Of a stretch of DNA of 40,983 nucleotides, positions 31,722-40,209 are shown in pieces. Position 1 is the stretch's first letter. Each line of letters begins with the position of its first letter. The notes beneath the pieces were generated by a model. That model made no database searches. It had not been told where the DNA came from and saw only the letters and a program-made list of their open reading frames with translations. This stretch comes from Planctomycetota bacterium (GTDB taxonomy: Bacteria > Planctomycetota > UBA1135 > GCA-002686595), in contig JALWOP010000395.1 in assembly GCA_027083445.1 (NCBI GenBank), positions 1-40,983 on the forward strand, given 5' to 3'. The translations under genes and the position numbers were made by a program.

Positions 31722-34013
31722 ATGCGCCGCCTTACCCTCCTCTTCGGACTGCTGCCCACCTTCCTGGCCACTCCCGCTTTCGCCCAGGGGCAGGGAGGTC
31801 GCATCCCCGTGCGTGTCGTCGATGGGCGCCTCGTCACCGCCTGCGATCTCAGTGGTCCCAAGCGGCGCATCCCCGTCAACCTCTTCATCGAGCTCGACAC
31901 GACCTCGGGCTTGCAGTTGCACAACCAGGCTGCCGCTCCCTTGGGAATCGAGGCCAGGGACGGGAGCACCAAGCCGATTCACATCCTCTTCCCCGACTTC
32001 GATCTCGAGGTGCCGCGTCGGGAACTGGGTGACCAGAACTACCTGGACACCTTCACCAAGTACCACTCGAGCGAGCTGGGCGAGAACGCCGTGGTCGGGG
32101 TGATGGGCGGTGAGCTCTTCGCGGACTGGCACCTGGTCCTGAACGTGGGGGCGGGGTGGATCGAGCTCACTCCGCCCTGGGATGCCGAGCGGGAGCCGCC
32201 CCAGAGCGAGGGAGAACGCATCGTCACGCCCATCACGGTGGAAAACGAGCTCACGTGGCTCCCGGTGCACTACGGGGACGGGACCCCGGCCGCCTTCGCC
32301 ATCGGCTCCGCTCGCTACGATTCGTTGATCGACGCCCAGGTAGCCGCATCCCAAGGCCATCCGGCCGGGGATATCGAGGGGCTCTCGATCCAGGGGCTCG
32401 ACTTTTCGAAGCTGGTCGCCCTACGCCCCGAAGAGATCATCCAGGTCCACCCCGACGGCGTGGCGGGGATCATGGGGGTCAACCTGCTCGAATCCCTGAG
32501 GGTCGAGATCGACCGCAGGGGGCGCTGGGCAGCCCTGGAGTTGCGTCACAAGCCTCGCTACCCGGCCGAGGAGGTGGACTACTTCCGAGCCCTGGTCGAG
32601 GAGGACGCGGATGGGGTCGAGGATTTCCTCGAAGCCCACCGGGAGAGCCGCCTCGCCCGCGAGGCGGCGGATCGGCTGCTCTCCCTGCGCCTCGACGAAT
32701 TCGCCCCCTCCGCCGACACCGAACGTGCGGCGGAGTGGGTGGTCGAGACCCAGCCGAAGGATCTCAAGGCGACCCGTGCCCTCGACTTGATGGTCGATCT
32801 CGAAGACGCGGGTGAGAAGGAGCTCGCCCTGCGGGCGGGGGAGTTTGGCGTGCCCTACGGGCGGGACGATCGCTATCCGAATGCGATCCACCACATCCAC
32901 GGCCGCTTGGGGCACATCTTCATCGATCAGGGGGATGTCGACGAGGCTTGGCGCCATCTGCTCTCGGCGGCTTTCGGTGTCCCCGGTGACGGCCCGGTCA
33001 ACCTCGACCTGGGACGGGTCTACGAGGCCCAGGGGCGCTATCGGCGCGCCTTTTCCCGTTACCTGCAGGCGGTGATCCAGCCCGACAGCGGTCCTGCGGC
33101 GGTCGAGGCCTTGGGGCGGGTACAGCCACTCCTGGCGGACGGAGAGCGTTTCTCGGTCGAACTGATCGACCGCCTGATCGCCGGCAAGGTGCGCTCCTTC
33201 GGTGCGGCGACCCGCTTCGACCCGAAGAGCATCGAGCTCGGCGGTCGGGTCACCCTGGTCGAGTTCTTCACCTCGGCCCATCTGGGGGACGAGAAGGCCG
33301 GTGCGATCGGGGGCGCGCTCGGCAATCAGGGCGCCCTGGCCTATTTCGAGGATGCGCCGGTGGCCTTTCTCGCCTGGCACCTACCCAACCCCATTCCCAG
33401 CCCCCTCTGTAACGAAGCGGCGGAGCTGCGGGCGCGGGCCTTCGGGGCCGATCCCCAGATACACATCATCGACGGGGTACTCACCGCCCCGGGAGCTGCC
33501 CGTTGGCACCAGGCGGACCAGGTCTACAGCGCTCTGCAGAAGAGAATCGCCGAGGCTCTGGCCCGGGAGAGCGAGTACGACTTGGAGTTTCAGGCGCACC
33601 TGAAGGAGGGGCGCGTTCAGGGTGAGCTCGTCGCTTTCGGGCCGGAGTGGGAGGGGCTCACGGCCCACGTCGTCCTGGCGGAGAAGGGTGTGCTCTTCCC
33701 CGGTAGGAGCACGGTGGTGGTCCACCGCCGGGTGGCTCGGGCCGAGCTACTCGGCGAGGGCGCCGGGGCGCAGGTCGACCTGGGCGAGGGCGAAGCGAGT
33801 TTTCCCTTCGATCTCGCGCTCAAGGATTTGGAGCGGCGTAACGAAGCCTACCTCGACCGGCTCGAAGCACAGGGAGGCGGCGGCGTCCCGCGCCTCTCGA
33901 TCGACTTCGATCCCACTCAGCTCTACCTGGTGGCTTTCCTGGTCGCACCCGACGGGCGTGAGGTGTTGCAGGCTGCCGAAGTCGATTTGGCATCCGAGGC
34001 AGGGGGGGAGTGA
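31722..34013 (+). CDS. Large secreted protein: degenerate aspartic-protease-like N-half, helical-repeat middle, cysteine-free thioredoxin-like C-part
   Basis: A 763-residue protein with signal peptide MRRLTLLFGLLPTFLATPAFAQ. Residues ~25-280 have the repeated beta pattern of retropepsin-like domains ('RIPVNLFIELDTTSGLQLHN', 'VVGVMGGELF', 'FAIGSARYDSLID', 'VAGIMGVNLLESLRVEID'), but the D-[ST]-G catalytic motif is not clean in either half. Residues ~290-490 are helical, with TPR-like pairs ('VNLDLGRVYEAQGRYRRAFS'). Residues ~505-615 resemble a thioredoxin/DUF1223-like fold ('RVTLVEFFTSAHLGDEKAG', 'VAFLAWHLPNPIP') with no CxxC. The function is not known; loss of the catalytic residues suggests binding or scaffolding. 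The gene is coupled to the next, whose ATG overlaps its stop (TGATG). Confidence 0.7.
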   Translation: MRRLTLLFGLLPTFLATPAFAQGQGGRIPVRVVDGRLVTACDLSGPKRRIPVNLFIELDTTSGLQLHNQAAAPLGIEARDGSTKPIHILFPDFDLEVPRRELGDQNYLDTFTKYHSSELGENAVVGVMGGELFADWHLVLNVGAGWIELTPPWDAEREPPQSEGERIVTPITVENELTWLPVHYGDGTPAAFAIGSARYDSLIDAQVAASQGHPAGDIEGLSIQGLDFSKLVALRPEEIIQVHPDGVAGIMGVNLLESLRVEIDRRGRWAALELRHKPRYPAEEVDYFRALVEEDADGVEDFLEAHRESRLAREAADRLLSLRLDEFAPSADTERAAEWVVETQPKDLKATRALDLMVDLEDAGEKELALRAGEFGVPYGRDDRYPNAIHHIHGRLGHIFIDQGDVDEAWRHLLSAAFGVPGDGPVNLDLGRVYEAQGRYRRAFSRYLQAVIQPDSGPAAVEALGRVQPLLADGERFSVELIDRLIAGKVRSFGAATRFDPKSIELGGRVTLVEFFTSAHLGDEKAGAIGGALGNQGALAYFEDAPVAFLAWHLPNPIPSPLCNEAAELRARAFGADPQIHIIDGVLTAPGAARWHQADQVYSALQKRIAEALARESEYDLEFQAHLKEGRVQGELVAFGPEWEGLTAHVVLAEKGVLFPGRSTVVVHRRVARAELLGEGAGAQVDLGEGEASFPFDLALKDLERRNEAYLDRLEAQGGGGVPRLSIDFDPTQLYLVAFLVAPDGREVLQAAEVDLASEAGGE

Positions 34014-35497
34014 TGGCTGGTCACGAAGCTCTGCGTGCAAAGTTGGAGCAGCTCATCGCCGAGGGGACCCGGCGCATCCGATCGCAGCGGGTGGCGCGCA
34101 CCCTGCCCTTTGCCCTCTACGGCACCCTGGAACTCGCCGCGCGCATGGCGCTCATCGCGGCGATCGTCCTCATCGGGGCTTGGATCTTCGGCCGCCCCGC
34201 CTCGCCCTGGGCCTTCCTGCTCACCATCGCCTTCGCGTGCACCGTGCTTGCGCTCTTCGTGATCCTGCGGGCGCGCCTGCTTCCGGTCCGCAGGGGCGAT
34301 GCGCTGGCACTGTGGGACCGGGGCAGCGGCCTGGAGGATCGCCTACTCGCCGCGGATGAGTTTTTGCGAAGCGAGGAGGCTGCTGCGGCGCCGGGCGAGG
34401 AGCTTTTCATCGCTGCCGCGATCGAAGATGCCGCCTGTCATGTCGAGCGGGCGACCGAGGCGGTGCAGGCGGCCCGGCGCGAGGCGATCGGCATCGGACC
34501 TTCGCTCCTGCGTGCGATCCTGGCCTTTGGGATTCTGGCGGCGACGGCCTGGCTCCCCGGCGCTAGCGGCGCGGACGACTCCTCGGAGGAGGCGACCCTC
34601 GCCCGCTCGGAGGCGCCGATCGGCGTCGACGTTCCTCCCCAGAACACACCGCCGGGCGAGGTACCGGTGGCCCAGGCGCCGCCCGAGAGCGAGCGCGGGG
34701 CGACCCCGAAGGCTTCCGCGCCCAGTGAGGCTCAGTCGACCGATGCGGGGCCGGGTGATGAACAGACACGCGAATCGGTGGGGGCCACGGGTCAGGGCAA
34801 GAGCGCCGACGCCCGTTCCGCGAGCCGTCAGGGTGCGGCTCGGGGAGCGCCGAGCGGTCAGAGTCAGACGAGTAAGGGTCGCGCCAAGGAGCTCACCCAG
34901 CGGGCGAAGAAGCCGATCCTGCCGCAGCCTCCCGCTGAGGAGGGACGCCCCAAGCCCAAGGAGGATGTCTCGGGATCGACGGCGGGCCAGGGCAGTGCCA
35001 AGGGCTCGGCACGCAACCCCGCGGCGACCGACTGGTCGAGCAAGGATCAGGTCTCCACCCCCGACGATGCGGAGATCGAGGAGGATCAGGAGACCGAGGA
35101 CGAGGAGGAGCGCCAGGAGTCGAGGGGGGGCATTCAGCCGGCCCTACGGGATCGCCGGCCACCGGTCTCCCGTGACCTTTCGATCGGCTTCGGCAACCGC
35201 CCCAATCCGGATGCCAACGGACGCGGTGGACCCTCGGCTCCCAAGAAGTCCCGCGGAGTGGCCTCCTTGGTGCTCGGGGTGCCCATTCCCGATCGGGTCA
35301 AGGGTCAACCCGGTCCTGGCAAAACCAAGATCACCCAGGAGCGCATCGAGCCCCGCGAGGAGGAGACCCAAGGCGCCCAGGCCGGCGATCGCGGCACACG
35401 TCAGGGCACCCTGGCCCCCCTCGATCCCTTGCCCGCCAATCCCTGGATGCGCCAGCTCATGCGCCGCTACTTCCGCGCGCGCAGCGGCGACGCCTAG
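34013..35497 (+). CDS. Membrane protein with long low-complexity tail (DUF4175-like N-terminus)
   Basis: A 494-residue protein from the ATG at 34013, which overlaps the previous stop (TGATG); an in-frame GTG at 34010 is possible. Residues ~35-85 contain two membrane helices and ~165-185 a third ('LLRAILAFGILAATAWLPG'), with an intervening region containing 'RRGDALALWDRGSGLEDRLL', similar to the start of the DUF4175-type proteins often found near MoxR/Bat genes. Everything after ~190 is Pro/Ser/Glu/Gln/Arg-rich and probably disordered, ending in 'WMRQLMRRYFRARSGDA'. I cannot name a biochemical role. The coupling with the secreted 763-residue protein suggests a shared envelope function, perhaps together with the MoxR/Bat cluster 1.2 kb downstream. 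Confidence 0.65.
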   Translation: MAGHEALRAKLEQLIAEGTRRIRSQRVARTLPFALYGTLELAARMALIAAIVLIGAWIFGRPASPWAFLLTIAFACTVLALFVILRARLLPVRRGDALALWDRGSGLEDRLLAADEFLRSEEAAAAPGEELFIAAAIEDAACHVERATEAVQAARREAIGIGPSLLRAILAFGILAATAWLPGASGADDSSEEATLARSEAPIGVDVPPQNTPPGEVPVAQAPPESERGATPKASAPSEAQSTDAGPGDEQTRESVGATGQGKSADARSASRQGAARGAPSGQSQTSKGRAKELTQRAKKPILPQPPAEEGRPKPKEDVSGSTAGQGSAKGSARNPAATDWSSKDQVSTPDDAEIEEDQETEDEEERQESRGGIQPALRDRRPPVSRDLSIGFGNRPNPDANGRGGPSAPKKSRGVASLVLGVPIPDRVKGQPGPGKTKITQERIEPREEETQGAQAGDRGTRQGTLAPLDPLPANPWMRQLMRRYFRARSGDA

Positions 35498-35530
35498 GCT
35501 CTGGCTCCTCTCCGTGGGGATCGAGCGCGC

Positions 35531-35665
35531 TCAACCCAGGTGCGTCTTGGGGGTCAGGGTGGCGTGGGCCTCGGGTTCGATCTGCTCGCCGATGGGACGC
35601 TGGTCGTCGAGGAAGGTGCAGGAGCGGTCCTCGCGCAGGTGAGCTTGCCCCCAAGGTAGGATCAC
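35531..35665 (-). CDS. Possible 44-codon ORF or gene 3'-end remnant
   Basis: A minus-strand frame, GTG (35665) to TGA (35531-35533), encodes VILPWGQAHLREDRSC... ending EPEAHATLTPKTHLG. It has about 84% GC at third positions and a charged, protein-like composition. No ribosome-binding site is obvious and an in-frame stop lies just upstream, so it could be a small gene or the surviving 3' end of a lost one. The opposite strand also has an open frame here, so confidence is low. The rest of 35498-35725 shows no other gene. Confidence 0.35.
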   Translation of the reverse strand: MILPWGQAHLREDRSCTFLDDQRPIGEQIEPEAHATLTPKTHLG

Positions 35666-35725
35666 TCAGATCTGGACTCCCGTGGGGGTCGACAGGGGGG
35701 CAATCGGATCCAGTCGCAAGATCGT

Positions 35726-36205
35726 TCAGGCCTCGAAGTCGTTGCCCAGTTCGATGGGATCGATCTCGACCGGGATGGCGAGCCGGTAGCCGTGCTTCCT
35801 ACGAGTCTCGATCAATGCGGGACAATCTCCAGGCAGGCCGCTCTCCTCCCACGCCTGACGAAGCGCCTTGCGCAGGCGGGAGACGTACTGAGCAATCGAG
35901 CCCTCACTGATCTGAGCCTTGGTCAGGCGCTTCTTGGTTGCCACGATCTGCGTGCGAGTTCGAAAACCGTTGAAGCGCGCATGGCGCCCGGTGCTGTGCG
36001 CATCCTGGGCACGGGCCAGGATGTAGAGCAGGCAGCCCCAGCTCTCCGGCAGTTCGAACTCGAAGAGCGGCTCGGTCGAGCCGACTCGGGTCAACGACAA
36101 GCAGCCGCTGTAACCCCGTTCCGTGAAGGTTGCGAGATTGGCTTTCCAGGTAGCCGCAACCACTTTCGTATCCCCCCCGTTCGTGCGCACCTTACTTGCG
36201 TCCAT
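35726..36205 (-). CDS. Winged-helix (OmpR/PhoB-type C-terminal) DNA-binding protein
   Basis: A 159-residue protein. The C-terminal ~60 residues match the transcriptional-regulator winged helix: 'GSIAQYVSRLRKALRQAWEE' is the recognition-helix region, and 'ALIETRRKHGYRLAIPVEI' is the hairpin wing with the diagnostic 'T.R..GYRL'. The N-terminal ~95 residues are not a receiver domain; they contain 'GYSGCLSLTRVGSTEPLFEF' and 'WGCLLYILARAQDAH', with no phosphoacceptor pattern, so it is an orphan regulator of unknown input. The ATG at 36205 is chosen because the upstream in-frame codons are Arg/Pro-rich and lie over likely regulatory DNA. A perfect 17-bp palindrome 34 bp upstream suggests autoregulation. 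It is divergent from the MoxR cluster and may control it or the 31722 gene. Confidence 0.75.
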   Translation of the reverse strand: MDASKVRTNGGDTKVVAATWKANLATFTERGYSGCLSLTRVGSTEPLFEFELPESWGCLLYILARAQDAHSTGRHARFNGFRTRTQIVATKKRLTKAQISEGSIAQYVSRLRKALRQAWEESGLPGDCPALIETRRKHGYRLAIPVEIDPIELGNDFEA

Positions 36206-36238
36206 GAACCGCCCCCCGCTGGCAACCGATTGATTCCA

Positions 36239-36255
36239 GGATCGGAGTCCGATCC
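36239..36255. promoter_or_regulatory. Perfect palindromic operator candidate upstream of the winged-helix gene
   Basis: GGATCGGA-G-TCCGATCC: two 8-bp arms with a 1-bp centre, 34-50 bp before the regulator's ATG. The first arm plus centre (GGATCGGAG) recurs at 31708-31716 in front of the 31722 gene. A dimeric repressor site is the simplest reading. Confidence 0.5.
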
Positions 36256-36676
36256 CGTCGCCCCATCCTCGCCGGACGTGGCTTACCCTGAGTTCCCACC
36301 CCCGGCCGAGAGTCGGTGCAGCCGAACCGGGTGGCCGGTGACGCGCGGGACGTACGGCAGGCGGCCGAGGAGATGATCCGCTGGGGGCGTGGCAAGTCCA
36401 GTTGCGGTGATCTTGCCGGTAACGCCGACGGTTCAGCCCCTGAATGAACTCCACCATACCACGATCCGGCGCAGGTGAGCTGGAAAGTGCCTCTGTGGCC
36501 GGAGGCGCGGTGCCTGTCGTTGAAACCGACAGTTCCAGCCCGTGCCTTTTCCGAGTCGGCGCGGGCTCCTGCGCGACTCGCAGCGGCTACCCGCGCCATT
36601 CTCCCATCACTCCCCCCGAGTCCCCAGAGTGCCGAGTAGACTGTTGCTTCTTCCATCACCTCCTAGCGCCAAACCC
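36256..36676. promoter_or_regulatory. Intergenic region between regulator and MoxR gene
   Basis: No gene that I can support. It holds a small inverted repeat, CTGTCG (36514-36519) / CGACAG (36527-36532) with a 7-nt loop, and a -10-like TAGACT (36637-36642) that would start a ~28-nt leader for the MoxR gene. No Shine-Dalgarno sequence precedes the ATG at 36677. Confidence 0.35.
36637..36642 (+). promoter_or_regulatory. Putative -10 box TAGACT for the MoxR operon
   Basis: TAGACT, 35 nt before the ATG at 36677, fits the recurring TAGnnT pattern. No -35 match was recognised. Confidence 0.35.
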
Positions 36677-37696
36677 ATGACCGACGTCGCTTCCCACGCA
36701 CAGGCCGCCCGCGAGGCCGCCGACCGATTCCGCGAAACCTACGGCCGCATCCGCGATCAGGTTGCCCAGCGCATGGTCGGTCAGGACGATGTGGTCGAGG
36801 GGGTGCTGACCGCCCTCCTGGCGGGGGGGCACGTCCTGCTCGAAGGGGTCCCCGGGCTCGGCAAGACCATGCTGGTGCGCAGCCTGGGCGAGTCGGTCGA
36901 CCTCGCCTTCTCGCGCATCCAGTTCACCCCCGACCTGATGCCCGCCGACATCCAAGGCACCCACATTCTGGTGGAGACCGAGGGGGGCGGGCACGAGCTC
37001 GAATTCCGCGAAGGACCCCTGGTCGCCAACCTCGTCCTGGCGGACGAGATCAACCGCGCCACCCCCAAGACCCAGTCCGCCCTGCTGGAAGCGATGCAGG
37101 AGCGCCAGATCACCGTCGGGCGGCGCACGATCCCCCTCGACGAGCCCTACTGCGTCATGGCGACCCAAAACCCGGTCGAGCAGGAGGGCACCTACCCCCT
37201 TCCCGAGGCCCAACTCGACCGCTTCCTGCTCAAACTCGTCGTCGGCTACCCCGCCGAGGATGAGTACAAGGAGATCCTGCGCCGCACGACCGGAGAGGCC
37301 CAGCCGCCCCTGGAACCGGTCGCCCATGCCGATGACGTGATCGAGTTGCGCGGTACCGTCCGCGCGGTTCCCGTGCCCGACGAGGCCCAGACCTACGCCG
37401 TGCGCCTCGTGCTCGCCACCCAACCGGGCTCGGACCACGCGCCCGAGCTGGTCAGCCGCAGCGTCTCCCTCGGGTCGAGTCCCCGCGGAGCCCAAGCCCT
37501 GCTCCTGGCGGCCAAGGTGCGCGCCCTCCTCGCCGGCCGCTTCGCCGTCGCCTGTGAGGATATTCGCGCCGTCGCCCCCGACTGTCTGCGCCACCGAGTG
37601 ATGATCGGCTTCCAAGGCCAGGCGGACGGGGTCACCCCCGACGATGTGCTGGCCGCGGTTCTCGAACGGACCCAACCCCCCTCGACCGGTCGCTGA
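36677..37696 (+). CDS. MoxR-family AAA+ ATPase
   Basis: A 339-residue cytosolic ATPase. Walker A is GVPGLGKT (57-64); Walker B is LVLADEIN (119-126); 'ATPKTQSALLEAMQERQITV' and sensor 1 'MATQNPVEQEGTYPLPEAQL' (from 161) are hallmark MoxR sequences. A C-terminal helical lid follows. Known MoxR proteins act as chaperone-like ATPases that help VWA-domain partners mature or insert metal cofactors, and here three VWA-type proteins follow immediately. The ATG at 36677 is chosen because homology-like sequence begins shortly after; upstream codons are Pro/Arg/Ser-rich. It is the first gene of the MoxR-DUF58-BatA-like operon, with 3 nt to the next start. Confidence 0.93.
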   Translation: MTDVASHAQAAREAADRFRETYGRIRDQVAQRMVGQDDVVEGVLTALLAGGHVLLEGVPGLGKTMLVRSLGESVDLAFSRIQFTPDLMPADIQGTHILVETEGGGHELEFREGPLVANLVLADEINRATPKTQSALLEAMQERQITVGRRTIPLDEPYCVMATQNPVEQEGTYPLPEAQLDRFLLKLVVGYPAEDEYKEILRRTTGEAQPPLEPVAHADDVIELRGTVRAVPVPDEAQTYAVRLVLATQPGSDHAPELVSRSVSLGSSPRGAQALLLAAKVRALLAGRFAVACEDIRAVAPDCLRHRVMIGFQGQADGVTPDDVLAAVLERTQPPSTGR

Positions 37697-37699
37697 GCG

Positions 37700-38596
37700 A
37701 TGGCCACCGCGCTCTCCCTCGAGAGCCTGCTCGATCCGGCCTTCCTCGAGTCGGTCGCCAGGCTGCGACTCGTCGCCCGTCAGGTGCCCCGGGAGGGGCG
37801 CTTTGCCGACCAACGCTCCCGGGACCAGGGGGCGGGGCTCGAGTTCCGCGACCACCGCCCCTACAGCCCCGGCGACGACCTGCGGGCGATGGACTGGAAC
37901 CTCTACCGCCGCCTGGGCAAGGTCTTTCTGCGCCTGTTCGAAGAGCTGGAAGACCTGCCGGTCTACCTCTGCCCCGACGTCTCGGCCAGCGCCTTCCACG
38001 AGGAGCCCCCCCGCGCCCTGGCCGCCGCCCGCACCGCCCTCGCCCTGGCCTCGATCGCCCTCGCCCAGCACGACAGCGTCGCCCTCCTGCCCTTCGCCGA
38101 ACACCTGCAGCCCCTGCTGCGCCCCATCTCGGGTAGCGGCCGGCTGATGACCTTCGCCCGGGCCCTCGCCTCCCTCGAACCGGGCGGCTCGACCGACCTT
38201 GCCACCTTCACCCGCGAACTGGGCGCCCTGCGTCTGCGGCGCGGGTTGGTGGTGCTGATCTCCGATTTCTTCGACCCCGGCGGGCTCGATGCGCTCACCA
38301 CCGCCCTGCGCAACGTGCGCCACCGCCTGCTGCTCGTCCAACTCGTAAGGGCGAGCGACGGCGAGCCGGCGCTGGAGGGCGAACTGCGGCTGGTCGACTG
38401 CGAAAGCGGCCAGAGCCAAGACGTCTCGGTCACCCCCGCGGTGCTCGAGCGCTACCGCAGCGCCTACCGGAGTTGGAATGAGGGGCTTGCGGAGTTCGCT
38501 CGCAGCCGCGGCCTGGGCCACCTGCGGCTCGACGTGGAGGGGGATATCGCCGCACAGCTCACCGCTCTCTTCCAAAGGGGGAGGTACCAGGCGTGA
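37700..38596 (+). CDS. DUF58 / VWA-type protein of the MoxR operon
   Basis: A 298-residue protein with the DUF58 signature 'HRPYSPGDDLRAMDWNLYRR', followed by 'LGKVFLRLFEELEDLPVYLC'. The VWA-like MIDAS is present as D-V-S-A-S, without the usual following Met. Later strands include 'LVVLISDFFDPGGL'. Family members sit beside MoxR ATPases and are thought to be their substrates or partners at the membrane; no membrane helix is evident here. It starts 3 nt after the MoxR stop, and its own stop overlaps the next start as GTGA. Confidence 0.9.
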   Translation: MATALSLESLLDPAFLESVARLRLVARQVPREGRFADQRSRDQGAGLEFRDHRPYSPGDDLRAMDWNLYRRLGKVFLRLFEELEDLPVYLCPDVSASAFHEEPPRALAAARTALALASIALAQHDSVALLPFAEHLQPLLRPISGSGRLMTFARALASLEPGGSTDLATFTRELGALRLRRGLVVLISDFFDPGGLDALTTALRNVRHRLLLVQLVRASDGEPALEGELRLVDCESGQSQDVSVTPAVLERYRSAYRSWNEGLAEFARSRGLGHLRLDVEGDIAAQLTALFQRGRYQA

Positions 38597-40209
38597 ACTG
38601 GCAGCACTTCGGTTCGCTCCCCGTTGCCCTGGGGGCCCTGACGATCGCCGCGGCCCTCTTCGCCCTGCACTTCCTGCGGGTGCGCCACCGGCGTGAGACG
38701 GTGGTCACGACCCTTTTTTGGCGCCAGGCGATCGAGGAGGCGCGGGCACGCACCCTCTTCGAACGCTTCCGACACCCCCTGGCCTACCTCCTGCTCCTCG
38801 CCCTCGCCCTCTCGATCTGGCTGGCGGCGGCGGGCCCCCGGCCCCCGGCCCGCGTCGAGCGGGAGCGGGTGCTGCTCCTCGACGCCAGCGCACCGATGGG
38901 ACGGGGCCAACGCTTCGCCTTGGCCCGGAAGGCCCTCGCGGGCGCCCTGGCCCGCGCTCCCCGGGAGGCGACCCGCGTGCTCTGGTGCGGGGCGCAGGTC
39001 GAAGGGCTCTACCTGCCGGGGGAGGATCCCCTGCTCCTCGATCTACGCCTGGAGGGAAGGCAGCCCGAGGCGACTCCACCCTCGATCGAGCGGGTGATCG
39101 CTCACCTAGCCGCCCTGCCCCGTTCGCGTCCCCTCGAGATTCGCCTCTTCGGTGACGCCCCTCTGCGGGCGGAGTTCCTGAAGGGACTACCCAAGGATGT
39201 GGAGGTGGCGCGCGCACCCCTCGACGGGGAAGCGCCCGAACCGAGTGGGCTTTTCACCCTGGGGGTGAACTCCGCCGCCTCGGGGGCCTGGGATCGGGTC
39301 GACCTCTTGGTGCGGGCCCACTCCGGCGAGACACCGACCGTCGAACTGGGAGGCGGTTTGCTCACGGGGACGCCCCGGGGCAAGGGCCTGCTCTTCACCG
39401 ATCTTCCGGCGGCCGGGGGAATCGTTCACGTGAAGGCGGGGGGGAGTGAGAGCGAGTGCGTCCTGCCCGAGCGTCCACTCCTCGGGGTGCTCGTCGGCGG
39501 CGATCTGCCCGCTGCGCTGCTCGACTGCTTGGCGGCCGATCCGGGGGTGCGTCTGGTCGAGGATGCCTCCAAGGCCGACCTCTGCGTGCGGCGACGGGGC
39601 GATTCGGTCGGCGAGGGGCTGCCGGCGCTCGAGCTGGTGCCCGCCTCGGACCAGCAGCAGGCCTTCCTCCTCACCGCCCCCGGCGAGGAGCCCGCCGACG
39701 AGTTGCTCGACCAGGCCCTCGCCCTGGGGCTCGACCGCATCGACGCGACTTCCCTGGCCGGTCAGGGAGGGGTGGTCATCGGACTGGGCGCGCGGCGCGG
39801 GCCGCTGCGCTCCTTCAGCCTCTGGTCGGAGCTTTGCGGTCCGGGCTATGACCTGATTCAGGGGCGCGCCTTCCCCCTCTTGATCGGCCGCGTGCTGCGT
39901 TGGTTGGCGGGGGTGCGCCGCTTCCCCGCGGTGGTCGCCGCCGGAGAACCGGTCGCCCTCGACCTGACCGAGCTGGAGCCGGTCGGGCTCGACCCGGTAC
40001 CTCCCCGGGCGGGTCGCTATCGTCGCGCACCCGATGCCGGTGGAGGCGAGGTGGCCGCCGCCCTGCTCCTGCCCCCCTTCGAAGATGGCGCACCGATCGC
40101 TCCGGCCGGCGGTGGCGGGGGCGGGGACTGGATCGGGCGCCTCACCCTGCTCGCCCTGCTCCTGGCCCTGATCGAGGGTTGGCTCCTGCGCACGGGGAGG
40201 ATGCCGTGA
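38593..40209 (+). CDS. BatA-like membrane protein with degenerate VWA domain
   Basis: A 538-residue protein. The N-terminus matches the BatA module: a first membrane helix, 'LFALHFLRVRHRRETVVTTL', then 'FERFRHPLAYLLLLALALSI' (second helix). A VWA-like domain begins 'VLLLDASAPMGRGQRFALAR'; the MIDAS reads DASAP, so the second Ser is replaced by Pro and metal binding is doubtful. A long beta-rich periplasmic part follows, and a final membrane helix near the C-terminus ('LTLLALLLALIEGWLLRTG'). The GTG start overlaps the DUF58 stop, and the stop overlaps the next GTG. Role: envelope component of the MoxR system (inferred from the neighbourhood). Confidence 0.85.
   Translation: MNWQHFGSLPVALGALTIAAALFALHFLRVRHRRETVVTTLFWRQAIEEARARTLFERFRHPLAYLLLLALALSIWLAAAGPRPPARVERERVLLLDASAPMGRGQRFALARKALAGALARAPREATRVLWCGAQVEGLYLPGEDPLLLDLRLEGRQPEATPPSIERVIAHLAALPRSRPLEIRLFGDAPLRAEFLKGLPKDVEVARAPLDGEAPEPSGLFTLGVNSAASGAWDRVDLLVRAHSGETPTVELGGGLLTGTPRGKGLLFTDLPAAGGIVHVKAGGSESECVLPERPLLGVLVGGDLPAALLDCLAADPGVRLVEDASKADLCVRRRGDSVGEGLPALELVPASDQQQAFLLTAPGEEPADELLDQALALGLDRIDATSLAGQGGVVIGLGARRGPLRSFSLWSELCGPGYDLIQGRAFPLLIGRVLRWLAGVRRFPAVVAAGEPVALDLTELEPVGLDPVPPRAGRYRRAPDAGGGEVAAALLLPPFEDGAPIAPAGGGGGGDWIGRLTLLALLLALIEGWLLRTGRMP

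Noticed and set aside
30335-31745. 17-bp exact repeat GCCTTACCCTCCTCTTC at 30335-30351 and 31729-31745
   Set aside because: One copy is in a gap and the other encodes a signal peptide start; similarity does not extend either side, so no mechanism or function can be argued.
36656-38575. 639-codon minus-strand frame opposite MoxR and DUF58 genes
   Set aside because: Gly/Gln/Glu-rich antisense shadow; the MoxR Walker motifs and DUF58 signature lie on the plus strand.
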